A stretch of DNA of 64,000 nt from NCBI GenBank assembly GCA_016743235.1, contig VRZD01000008.1, positions 62,001 to 126,000 on the forward strand, written 5' to 3'. Shown piece by piece: positions 56,050-64,000 of the stretch. Each line of letters begins with the position of its first letter. Positions within the stretch are counted from its first letter, which is position 1. A model generated the notes under the pieces. That model was not told where the DNA came from, searched no databases, and saw only the letters and a program-made list of their open reading frames with translations. The stretch comes from Pantanalinema sp. GBBB05. Its GTDB lineage: Bacteria; Cyanobacteriota; Cyanobacteriia; Leptolyngbyales; Leptolyngbyaceae. The translations under genes were made by a program, and so were the position numbers.

Positions 56050-57003
56050 TCATCTATGAGCTGGCTCATAGTTAAACTTTGTCATATCCAGCTGGACTTG
56101 CTCTGCTAACCAGCTCGCCAAATCACGGATGGCTTCGGGGGGTAGCCCGTGACCTGCCTCATACCATTTCACTTGTTTAGGTTCGCTGGCTGCTTGCTGA
56201 AACGCGACAGCATCGTCATGCTCAATCACTTGATCATTTAACCCATTCAGAAACAACAGAGTGGCTGGCGCTGCCTGCCCAATATAGCGAATCGGTTCGA
56301 TCGGTTGCATCAGTTTTAACCACTGCTGCCGTTTAGCTACCGGAATATCATCCAAGTTGCAATGCCGTCTCCGACCAACCGTACAAAAGGAGACAGAACC
56401 ACCGCTAGAAACCATCAAGCCATAGGCTTTAATCCGCCGCTCAATACCTGCCAATAACCCACCCATCGACCCCCCATAGCTGTACCCAACAAAGGCAAGC
56501 CGCTGGCGATCGACCTCTGGGCGGTCAAGCAACAGATCCACTCCACGTTGCAAATCCTGGACAATCTGGATCTGGCTATGTCGATCGAGTGCTGTAAAGG
56601 TAAATGGGGAGCCAGGTTTCCCAGCGTAGCCTGGACGAGCAAAAGGTGCGCTAATCGCTAACACAACCGCTCCAGTACGCGCCAGATCTTTAGACAAGGG
56701 TAAACTACTATCGCGAGAACCACCGACGCCATGCAACATGATGATGCCAGCAAAAGATCCCTTACCCACAGGGGTCACTAGATAGGCAGGCACTCGCCCA
56801 CCGCTAGGGCTGGCATAGGTGAAATCATAAATCTTGATTCCCGGTTCTGTTCGAACCGTGGCAATTTGCAGATCTAGAGGTTGTTGGCGATCGTAGACAA
56901 ACGGCGCTATCAAGGTATCCGCTGCCAGAGGACGACTTCTCACCATAGTGCTGCCAACTACTAGTAGGAGGCAAACGAGAAGATAAACACTCTTTCTATA
57001 CAT
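56050..57003 (-). CDS. Exported alpha/beta hydrolase (dienelactone hydrolase-like)
   Basis: This protein of about 317 residues has a signal peptide (VYLLVCLLLVVGSTMV). The catalytic triad is visible as Ser in VGYSYGGSMGG, Asp in LNGLNDQVIEHDD and His in YEAGHGLPP. GIIMLHGVGGSRDSS supplies the oxyanion region. It is an esterase or peptidase of unknown substrate in the periplasm. The ATG at 57003 is preferred over GTG 57024 since it directly precedes the signal peptide. It probably forms a pair with the YwiC-like gene downstream. Confidence 0.88.
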   Translation of the reverse strand: MYRKSVYLLVCLLLVVGSTMVRSRPLAADTLIAPFVYDRQQPLDLQIATVRTEPGIKIYDFTYASPSGGRVPAYLVTPVGKGSFAGIIMLHGVGGSRDSSLPLSKDLARTGAVVLAISAPFARPGYAGKPGSPFTFTALDRHSQIQIVQDLQRGVDLLLDRPEVDRQRLAFVGYSYGGSMGGLLAGIERRIKAYGLMVSSGGSVSFCTVGRRRHCNLDDIPVAKRQQWLKLMQPIEPIRYIGQAAPATLLFLNGLNDQVIEHDDAVAFQQAASEPKQVKWYEAGHGLPPEAIRDLASWLAEQVQLDMTKFNYEPAHR

Positions 57004-57151
57004 TGGGTCTACTCTTAATGACACATACGTAGAGTAACAAGTTTAGCTAAGTGATATAGCCGATTGATGTTGAGCGGTAGCAAACCTCCAGAGTTTGCTC
57101 TAGAGCAAATTCTCGCGTTTTCAGAGCGTGCAAAGTTTTCCTAACCACCCA

Positions 57152-58852
57152 CTAGACCTGCATCACCACTGGAATACTCACAGTGAAGCTAGTTCGTCCT
57201 TGAGCGCTACTTACCTCGATCGATCCGGTCATGTGCTCTACTAACTTTTTCACCAGAGCTAATCCTAAACCGGTACCGCCTTGCTGCCATTGGTCTGTAC
57301 CAATTACGCGATAAAATTTTTTGAAAATATTGGGTAATTCATCAACTGGAATTTCAGTACCATAATTTGTGACTTTCCAGCAAATTTGGTTATGTCCAGC
57401 TTCCACCCGCATCACAATTTGTTGTTCCGGTGGTGTATATTTGCAAGCATTGTGCAGTAGTTCTGCCAGCACCCGTTTTAGGGCATTGGGGTCAGCCCAA
57501 ATGGGCGGCAGAGTAGGTGGCATCTCTAAAATTAAGCATTGATGGCGCATCCGCGCCCGTTCCTGAAACGAATTCACGAGAGCCGGTAACCAACCGGTTA
57601 AATCAATTGCTTCCATTGCTAACGGTTGCCTACCCGCCTCTAGGCGCTGCAAATCAAGCAAATCATTGACTAGGCTGATTTCTCGATCGCACTCATTAGT
57701 GAGGATTTGTAAATATTGGGTAATCCGCTGGTCGGCGTGATGTGGAATTAAGTGCAATTCACCTGCTTGTAACAATTTGTCCTGAATTTGTCCATACACC
57801 ACCGCTAACATCTGAATTGCCATTTTCATGTTAGTCACAGGCGATCGCAACTCATGCGAAACCGTACTTAAGAAATCGTCTTTTAATTGATTGAGGTGTT
57901 CTAATGCTACCAATCGGGTTTGCGTAGCCTGGTAAAGGCGAGCTTGTCGAATGGCGATTGCACATTGGTTAGCGACCTGTTGCACCAACCGAATTTCAGG
58001 CTCACTAAATACTGCTTCCGGCGATCGAGCTAACCACAAATCTCCTAAAATACTTTTGTCATCAATAATTGGACAATTCAAGATAACTCTGGGTTGCCAA
58101 TTCGAACTAACTAGCTTTGGTGTTAATTGACAAAATTGAATCGGCTGACCTTGAAGGATCTGAGGTAAGGTATCAGAAAAGGCAGTCAGCTGAGTCACCG
58201 CACTACGTAATGAGGCACAATTTTTAACGAGTTCATGAGTTACCGTTAGCGTATCCTGAGCCAGATTAAACAATGCTGTATCGCAAGCACAAATTCCTAA
58301 ACCTTGAACTAGTTCCTCTACAGCAGTTTGTAAAATTTGTTGTTCATCCAGGCTATCCCGAACTTTATCAGTAATTCGTTTCAATAATGCTTCGAAATTG
58401 AGTGACTGCTCTAGTTGTTTTGTTTGTTGTTTTAAAAAGTGATTTTGTTGTTCCAGTGTTTTAGTTAAATGTTGTAATTTTAGATGTAGCTGTACTCTAG
58501 CTAACACTTCATCTTGTTGAAAGGGTTTTGTAATGTAGTCAACCGCTCCTAAATTTAACCCTCGCACCTTGTCAACTGTTTCTGATAAAGCAGTCATAAA
58601 AATAACTGGAATCTCGCTAGTTTCAGAATTTGCTTTCAGGCGTTCACAAGTCTCAAAGCCGTTAATTCCTGGCATCAATACATCTAATAAAATTAAATCA
58701 GGCAAGCAATACTGTACCTGTTTTAGTGCCCGTTCACCATCCAACGCAATTGCAACTTCAAATCCCGCCTCATCCAAGAAGTGAGAGAGAACTTCTAAAT
58801 TGGCAGCATTATCATCAACAATCAAAATGACATTTTTTTGAGAAACCTTCAT
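57152..58852 (-). CDS. Receiver-GAF-histidine kinase (REC-GAF-HisKA-HATPase)
   Basis: This is a protein of about 566 residues. Its receiver has ILIVDDNAAN and LILLDVLMPGINGFETC. A coiled-coil, a GAF-like domain (about 190-320; GICACDTALFNLA), HisKA (STVSHELRSPVTNMKM) and HATPase (GGTGLGLALVKKLV) follow. It matches the kinase at 23957-25741 segment by segment and is clearly a paralogue. It is the third gene of a leftward operon after the dCache hybrid kinase and the REC-kinase. The ATG at 58852 is preferred to a GTG at 58864. Confidence 0.9.
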   Translation of the reverse strand: MKVSQKNVILIVDDNAANLEVLSHFLDEAGFEVAIALDGERALKQVQYCLPDLILLDVLMPGINGFETCERLKANSETSEIPVIFMTALSETVDKVRGLNLGAVDYITKPFQQDEVLARVQLHLKLQHLTKTLEQQNHFLKQQTKQLEQSLNFEALLKRITDKVRDSLDEQQILQTAVEELVQGLGICACDTALFNLAQDTLTVTHELVKNCASLRSAVTQLTAFSDTLPQILQGQPIQFCQLTPKLVSSNWQPRVILNCPIIDDKSILGDLWLARSPEAVFSEPEIRLVQQVANQCAIAIRQARLYQATQTRLVALEHLNQLKDDFLSTVSHELRSPVTNMKMAIQMLAVVYGQIQDKLLQAGELHLIPHHADQRITQYLQILTNECDREISLVNDLLDLQRLEAGRQPLAMEAIDLTGWLPALVNSFQERARMRHQCLILEMPPTLPPIWADPNALKRVLAELLHNACKYTPPEQQIVMRVEAGHNQICWKVTNYGTEIPVDELPNIFKKFYRVIGTDQWQQGGTGLGLALVKKLVEHMTGSIEVSSAQGRTSFTVSIPVVMQV

Positions 58853-58915
58853 GACGATCGCCACATTACTTGCGAACCATCTCCATACTTAAATTCTCAT
58901 TACCTGAGTCATGGG

Positions 58916-60271
58916 TTAACGCTTCACCTCCTGAGGTCGATTGCTAGCTAGTTTATCGCTTGATTGATGATGAATTGGGCAGGCTTGAATAGGCAGGATG
59001 ACAACAAACTCCGAACCTTGACCCAGGACTGAATTGACTTTAAGAGCTCCTCTATGTTTTTCAACTACAATTTGGCGAGTAATCGATAGCCCTAATCCCG
59101 TGCCGATTCCTACCGGTTTCGTGGTAAAAACTTGTTCAAATAACTTCTTCTGCACCTCTTCAGACATCCCGACACCGTTATCCTGAATTCGAATAACCAC
59201 CTGATTGTCCTGGTCTGATAACCTGGTCTGAATCAGAATCCGGTTAGGATTAGCTCTAAGTTCCTCAAAGCTTCGCCCCTGGCTTGATTCTTCTAACGCA
59301 TCAATTGCATTTGCCAGAAAGTTCATAAATACTTGATTCAATTGTCCTGGAAAGCAGGGGATGTCTGGAAGTTGTCCATAATCTTTTTCGACCACGATCG
59401 CAGGACGATGCTCATTATCTTTCAAGCGATGCTTGAGAATCATCAAGGTACTATCAATCCCCTCATGAATATTGAAGAGAATGGGTTGATCAGAGTCTCC
59501 TCGGGAGAAAGTTCGTAAACTAGTACTGATGTTACAAATCCGCTCCACTCCCTCTTTCATAGAAAGAATTAATTTCGGGAAGTCTTCTCTTAAATAATCT
59601 AGATCAACAGTTTCGATCGCCTCTTCAACGGCAACTCCTGGCTCAGGGCAATGCTGCTGATAAACATCAATTAAATACAGTAAATCCTTAACATAGCCTG
59701 CTGCATGATTGAGATTACCGTTGATAAAGCCAACTGGATTATTAATTTCGTGGGCTACCCCTGCTACTAATTGTCCTAGAGTAGACATCTTTTCCTGCTG
59801 GGCTAGGCGCAATTGTGATTCTTGCAATTCCTTTAATGCATGAGTCAATTCAGCCGTTCTAGCAGCTACTATTTCTTCTAAATTTTTATTTAAGTACCGC
59901 AGTTGTAGATGCAGTTGCACTCTGGCTAGCATCTCAGCTTCCTGAAAAGGTTTCGTAATGTAATCGACTGCACCTAAACTAAAGCCTTTGACTTTATTCT
60001 CTGTGTCCGAGGAAGCCGTCATAAAAATGACTGGAATATCACGACTGCGAGGATTTTCCTTGAGCCGTCTACAGGTTTCAAAGCCATCAATTCCTGGCAT
60101 CATCAGATCTAGCAGAATTAAATCCGGTAAACTATATTGGATTTGCTTCAATGCTCGGTCGCCATCAATGGCGATCGAAACTTCATAGCCAGCATCCGTT
60201 AATGCTTCAGAAATAATTTCTAGATTCGCCGGCGTGTCATCAACAACAAGAATTAATGGGGAGTTTTTCAT
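58916..60271 (-). CDS. Receiver-histidine kinase (REC-HisKA-HATPase)
   Basis: This is a protein of about 451 residues. The receiver is at 5-120 (LILVVDDTPAN, LILLDLMMPGIDG), followed by a coiled-coil (AARTAELTHALKELQESQLRLAQQE in part). The HisKA domain has LVAGVAHEINNPVGFINGN, the HEINNP type, and HATPase has QDNGVGMSEEVQKKLFEQVFTTKP and GTGLGLSI. Cytoplasmic, it probably receives phosphate from the dCache kinase encoded just upstream. The ATG at 60271 is preferred over the TTG at 60298. Confidence 0.9.
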   Translation of the reverse strand: MKNSPLILVVDDTPANLEIISEALTDAGYEVSIAIDGDRALKQIQYSLPDLILLDLMMPGIDGFETCRRLKENPRSRDIPVIFMTASSDTENKVKGFSLGAVDYITKPFQEAEMLARVQLHLQLRYLNKNLEEIVAARTAELTHALKELQESQLRLAQQEKMSTLGQLVAGVAHEINNPVGFINGNLNHAAGYVKDLLYLIDVYQQHCPEPGVAVEEAIETVDLDYLREDFPKLILSMKEGVERICNISTSLRTFSRGDSDQPILFNIHEGIDSTLMILKHRLKDNEHRPAIVVEKDYGQLPDIPCFPGQLNQVFMNFLANAIDALEESSQGRSFEELRANPNRILIQTRLSDQDNQVVIRIQDNGVGMSEEVQKKLFEQVFTTKPVGIGTGLGLSITRQIVVEKHRGALKVNSVLGQGSEFVVILPIQACPIHHQSSDKLASNRPQEVKR

Positions 60272-60307
60272 GTCTAATCTCTCAAACCAATGTAACAATC
60301 AAAGTGA

Positions 60308-62911
60308 TTAAAGACCTTTAATGCCTAGATGTTGCTTAAGAACCTCTTCGATTTTCTCTGCCTGAAAGCTTTGAGCTAAATGGGTTAATTGTTGTACTAG
60401 AGGCGTATACTCTACATTAGACTGTTCCAAGCTCTTTGCCTCTTCAATCAGTTTCTTTAAGCGACCTTGTTGAGCCAGAATCAGGAGTTTCTCCAGATCT
60501 GCGATCGGAGGTAAAACGATCTCTGAATGTTGACCAGAAATTTTAGCTGCTGGCGGATTAACTGGAGATACCGCGATCGGGTTTATATCGGAGGGTTCAT
60601 AGTTCCAAACCAGTTCTAGATGGTGCTCTAACACCTGAAATAATTCGTCTGCCTGAACAGGTTTTGTGAGAAAATCATCCCCTCCTGCGGCTAGACTCTT
60701 CTGCCGATCCATTTCGGATACCGAGGCGGATGAAATAATGACCCGGACTGCTTTAAGAGTTTCCGAGCTACGTAAATGTTGCAATAGCTCATATCCATTC
60801 ATTACTGGCATCAGCACATCAGAAATGATTAGATCCGGGACTAATACTGATGCCTTCTCTAGTGCTTCTTGCCCATTTTCAGCTTCCACTAGCTTAAAGC
60901 CTAGTGGTTCTAGTAAGTTCACCAACACGGAGCGGTTTTCCCATTTATCGTCGATCACCAGAATATTTTTTGGTGTACCTTGATAACCAATTATTCTCTT
61001 GCCGTCGGTAGTAGACGCATCCTGCCGCCACTCCTCAGCTAAAGGCAAATCCACATCAAAAAAGAACGTACTGCCAACACCCAGTTGGCTTTTAACTTGA
61101 ATTTGGCTATCCATCAAATTCACAATCTTGTTACTGATTGCCAGCCCTAATCCAGTGCCCTCACCTCGGTGTTTGTACTCGCCAACCTGTTCAAAGGGTA
61201 AGAAAATTTTATCAATCTCTTCTGGGCTGATGCCTACTCCAGTATCGATCACCTCAAACCGAAGTCGTACCGAACGACCAGAAGTTGTAGACGATTGAGT
61301 GATCAGGTTGTCAGCATGGACTGCTACCGTTGCTGGTGGCTGAGAATCTGCCAACCGTTCAACTCGGTTAACCTGAAAAGTAACGCAACCTTGCTTTGTA
61401 AACTTAATTGCATTCCCAATCAAATTAATGAGAACCTGGCGTAGCCGTTTTTCATCCGCATAAATTCCTTCTGGTAAGTCAGCGATCGGATAATACTTAA
61501 AATCAATTCCTTTTTGCTCAGCCCGAATTCGATTAATCTCAATAATCCCTTGAAGGAAGGAAGGTAGATGAAAGCCTTTTGGTTGCAATTCCATCTTGCG
61601 AGCTTCAATCTTCGACAGATCCAAAATATCGTTGATCAGCATCAACAAATGTGAGCCACACTGGTAGATAATATTGACTCCCCGCTGTTCTTTTTCGCTC
61701 CAACGATCAGCCCGACTAAGAATTTGTGCGTAGCCCAGAATGCCGTTCAGCGGAGTCCGTAGTTCATGACTCATGTTGGCTAAAAATTCACTCTTCGCTT
61801 CATTGGCAGAATCTGCCACCTTTTTAGCAGCATCAGCTGCCGCTTTTGACTTTTTCAGTTGGGCTTGCTCAAATGCTTGTACCTGCCACAAGACGATGAT
61901 CATAGAGAGCGTTAGCCCAGCCACCACTAATGCCATTAGATTTAAGGGGCGAATTTGAGCCTCAATATTCTCTCGAGGAATCACTAACGCGACTGACCAA
62001 TTTGCTTCTTGTAACGGAATATAGGCAACATATTGCGATATCCCATCTATGGAAATCAGCTCAATGCCCTGTTCCCGATTGACCATCCGTTGGGCAATTG
62101 TGGCTAAATTCTGATCTGAGAAGGTCAGAAAACTGGATGCAGGCTTTTCCAAAGTGGACATGAGCGCGACGTTTGGATGCACGATCGCCTCCCCTTGAGA
62201 GTTGAGGGCAAACGCATAGCTGCCATCTCCATAATGCAAACCATTGATGACGTTAACTACGTCGTTGATGCGAATTACCCCATTGATTGCCCCAATCACT
62301 TTTCCCAAAGGTTGCTTTGGTGTGGATTTACCTGACCATACCGGCACAGCGTAGGCAACGACTCTTACACCGGGTGGAACCCGAGCCACCAGTGGATTGG
62401 ATAAGCTGCTCTTACCGAGCATGGCATTCTGAAAATGTTGGCGATCGCGTAGATTAATCCGACCTTGAGGCTGACCCTTCAGCGTCGTATAGAGAAAGCC
62501 GTCGGCAGTAATCATACCAAAGTAGGTAAATTCCGGTAATCGCTGCTGTTCGGCTAACAAATACGGTTCGATCGTGGTCCAGTTCATGGTTCGAAAGGTG
62601 GGATTATTGGCACTGGACTCTAAGGCTGCTTTATATCTGCCAATCCAGGTATCAATCTGTTTTGCTCCCTGCTGTACTTCTAAAAACGCATTTTTTTTCA
62701 AGCTTTCTAGCAATAAGCTACGTACCACTTGATAGCTGTAATAAGCCGATAAACTGACAATTAACGTTGTGCCAGCAATGATTAGTCGTACGGCTAAATT
62801 TTGGCGTGGTCGTGCCACCGTTTTATCAGTACGCTGAGAGAACATCTGCCGCCACCGTTGGAGCAAGTTCTGCTGCTTCATCTGTTGCTGAATCTGCCGA
62901 AGTGCAGGCAT
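60308..62911 (-). CDS. Membrane hybrid histidine kinase (dCache-HisKA-HATPase-REC)
   Basis: This 867-residue protein has membrane helices at about 40-60 and 320-345 that enclose a double Cache sensor (QGAKQIDTWIGRYKAALES, FGMITADGFLYTTLKGQ, NLRDRQHFQNAMLGK). That is the fold for extracellular small molecules such as amino acids. HisKA (ANMSHELRTPLNGILGYAQ), HATPase (HRGEGTGLGLAISNKI) and a receiver (ILVIDDKWENRS, LIISDVLMPVMNG) follow. The last 80 residues form a helical tail without a clear Hpt histidine. It is the first gene of a three-kinase operon. Confidence 0.9.
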   Translation of the reverse strand: MPALRQIQQQMKQQNLLQRWRQMFSQRTDKTVARPRQNLAVRLIIAGTTLIVSLSAYYSYQVVRSLLLESLKKNAFLEVQQGAKQIDTWIGRYKAALESSANNPTFRTMNWTTIEPYLLAEQQRLPEFTYFGMITADGFLYTTLKGQPQGRINLRDRQHFQNAMLGKSSLSNPLVARVPPGVRVVAYAVPVWSGKSTPKQPLGKVIGAINGVIRINDVVNVINGLHYGDGSYAFALNSQGEAIVHPNVALMSTLEKPASSFLTFSDQNLATIAQRMVNREQGIELISIDGISQYVAYIPLQEANWSVALVIPRENIEAQIRPLNLMALVVAGLTLSMIIVLWQVQAFEQAQLKKSKAAADAAKKVADSANEAKSEFLANMSHELRTPLNGILGYAQILSRADRWSEKEQRGVNIIYQCGSHLLMLINDILDLSKIEARKMELQPKGFHLPSFLQGIIEINRIRAEQKGIDFKYYPIADLPEGIYADEKRLRQVLINLIGNAIKFTKQGCVTFQVNRVERLADSQPPATVAVHADNLITQSSTTSGRSVRLRFEVIDTGVGISPEEIDKIFLPFEQVGEYKHRGEGTGLGLAISNKIVNLMDSQIQVKSQLGVGSTFFFDVDLPLAEEWRQDASTTDGKRIIGYQGTPKNILVIDDKWENRSVLVNLLEPLGFKLVEAENGQEALEKASVLVPDLIISDVLMPVMNGYELLQHLRSSETLKAVRVIISSASVSEMDRQKSLAAGGDDFLTKPVQADELFQVLEHHLELVWNYEPSDINPIAVSPVNPPAAKISGQHSEIVLPPIADLEKLLILAQQGRLKKLIEEAKSLEQSNVEYTPLVQQLTHLAQSFQAEKIEEVLKQHLGIKGL

Positions 62912-63279
62912 AACAAGGTAAGAGGTACACGTCGATCGCTACTAAGTAGAATGCCCATAAAGTGGCTAGAAAGGAACAAATCTGGGCTTGTAGGGCACCA
63001 AAATTTCTTCTTATCAAATAAAAATAGTTATACTGGATGCTTTACTCTTAAGGGCGTTGATGGGATCAAACAGATACTCAGTGCCTATCTCTAAGCAATC
63101 AGATTTGTCTCATTGATCCTCAAAGTTCAACAGTAAAATCAGAAGTCTTTTATTTTTCAATATAGAAAAATGAGCAATTAGAACCTGAATTTTTGTAACA
63201 CTATCTATCAGCTTTTTTATTCTGTTAGTAGCTCTAGGGAAGACTGTAGCGATAATAGGTTCAAACAAATTAGGAATAA
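62912..63279. other. Divergent intergenic region, nothing identified
   Basis: About 370 bases between the kinase operon and the RidA gene. No ORF, tRNA or convincing hairpin was seen. It should carry promoters in both directions; AGGA lies about seven bases before the ATG at 63280. Confidence 0.35.
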
Positions 63280-63813
63280 ATGCTGATGAAGATTATTCAC
63301 CGGATTAAGCCGATTCTACTGATTTTGGGCATTGTAACGTTGCTAGTCACATCAGCCTGGCGGACCGAGGCAGCAAATACGATCGTGCGCTATCGTCTTG
63401 ATCCACAATCGCCCTACGTTAACCAATTTCTCGAATCGGTGGCTGTACCTGGCAACAAGGAGTTTCTATTTCTCAGCGGTATGGTTCCTCCGGTAATTAA
63501 CCCTAATGCAGATCCGAATACGCCACAAGCCTATGGTGATACTAAGACGCAAACCAAAAATATTTTGACGAATATTCAAGCCATTCTGAAGCAGCGGGGA
63601 TATTCTATGAAAGACGTGATTAAAGTCCATGGCTATCTAGTTGGCGATCCCGCCTTGAATGGGAAAGCCGATTTCAATGCGTTTCAGGATGCCTATGCAG
63701 AATTTTTTGGCTCAAGCCAGCAACCCGAAATTCCAGTCCGAACTCGTACCCAAGTCACTCAATTAGTCGGTCCCGGATGGCTCGTTGAAATAGAAGTGAC
63801 AGCAGCGAAATAA
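63280..63813 (+). CDS. RidA (YjgF/UK114) family protein with signal peptide
   Basis: This 177-residue protein has an N-terminal hydrophobic segment (PILLILGIVTLLVTSAW) followed by TEAAN, as in a cleaved signal. The RidA domain follows: LFLSGMVPPVINPNADP, ILTNIQAILKQRGYSMKDVIKVHGYL and the C-terminal RTRTQVTQLVGPGWLVEIEVTAA with the conserved Arg and Glu of enamine/imine deaminases. Cytoplasmic RidA removes reactive 2-aminoacrylate; an exported form must have another substrate or be a binding protein. The domain has an insertion around NPNADPNTPQAYGD compared with the usual 130-residue form. Confidence 0.88.
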   Translation: MLMKIIHRIKPILLILGIVTLLVTSAWRTEAANTIVRYRLDPQSPYVNQFLESVAVPGNKEFLFLSGMVPPVINPNADPNTPQAYGDTKTQTKNILTNIQAILKQRGYSMKDVIKVHGYLVGDPALNGKADFNAFQDAYAEFFGSSQQPEIPVRTRTQVTQLVGPGWLVEIEVTAAK

Positions 63814-63854
63814 CACTGATTGAACGGGGTTCACTGACCAATTTAGGGAGCTAT

Positions 63855-63915
63855 AGGGGTAGGTTTGCAATTCAGCAATTGCATGGTCAATCGCTGATTG
63901 AGGCAACCTACCCCT
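63855..63915. terminator. Inverted repeat downstream of the RidA gene
   Basis: AGGGGTAGGTT (63855-63865) is perfectly complementary to AACCTACCCCT (63905-63915). The 39-base interval contains GCAATTCAGCAATTGC, which can fold on itself. It is probably a terminator; a dispersed palindromic element is the alternative. Confidence 0.4.
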
Positions 63916-64000
63916 TCGAACTCTTTGCTTATGATGAACGTTTAGCAATTGATAAACCCGTTAGACTGCAACATGTTGTAACAAAGTCCCAGCACCGGAT

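Overview
This 64 kb window is chromosomal DNA of a cyanobacterium. The HIP1 octamer GCGATCGC recurs throughout. There is a cytochrome c6 gene, and several families are typical of cyanobacteria: DUF928, CHASE2 and CHAT proteins, an FhaB-type TPS exoprotein, an ethylene-receptor-like kinase, the small HNH nuclease and three-part Ser/Thr kinase/ATPase proteins. I cannot fix the genus; a Leptolyngbya/Oscillatoria-like lineage is a guess. I see no insertion sequence, prophage or CRISPR array.

Layout. 1-3451: 5' part of a very large Ser/Thr kinase-ATPase, cut by the left edge. 4-5.9 kb: class D beta-lactamase and transglutaminase-like protein. 6.2-8.8 kb: an ECF42-type sigma factor divergent from a YCII gene that is preceded by three tandem ECF-like promoters, followed by a DUF1579 pseudogene. 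8.7-15.5 kb: small detoxification- and resistance-like genes (serine hydrolase, two GNATs, DUF1772, aminoglycoside-type nucleotidyltransferase, VOC, MarR, MAPEG, AraC). 15.6-19.3 kb: probable operon of a Ro60-like vWA protein, two conserved unknown proteins, an intact tRNA-Gln and two aberrant tRNA-like RNAs. 19.4-20.4 kb: small PLMP/HNH nuclease behind a structured leader with a terminator next to its ribosome binding site.

20.4-29.3 kb: sensor kinase cluster (ethylene-receptor-like hybrid kinase, lone receiver, REC-GAF kinase, CHASE/PAS hybrid kinase). 29.7-34.1 kb: spore-photoproduct-lyase-like radical SAM enzyme and glpK-glpD. 34.1-49.1 kb: two opposed copies of a CHAT/DUF928/CHASE2 module. 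One ends in a GGDEF-EAL protein; the other has a TPS exoprotein, a TPR-CHAT protein and a CHASE2 hybrid kinase. Between them is a small cyanobacterial protein gene.

49.2-57 kb: cytochrome c6, TPR protein, His-rich exported protein, DUF922 protease, MFS transporter, aldo/keto reductase, YwiC-like protein and alpha/beta hydrolase. 57.1-62.9 kb: second kinase operon (dCache hybrid kinase, REC-kinase, REC-GAF kinase). 63.3 kb: RidA protein with a signal peptide.

The strongest candidates for an undescribed system are the Ro-like/tRNA-like RNA operon (15.6-19.3 kb) and the duplicated CHAT/DUF928/CHASE2/TPS locus (34-49 kb). No DNA-binding response regulator is present for the many kinases, so their outputs lie elsewhere or are protein-protein relays.
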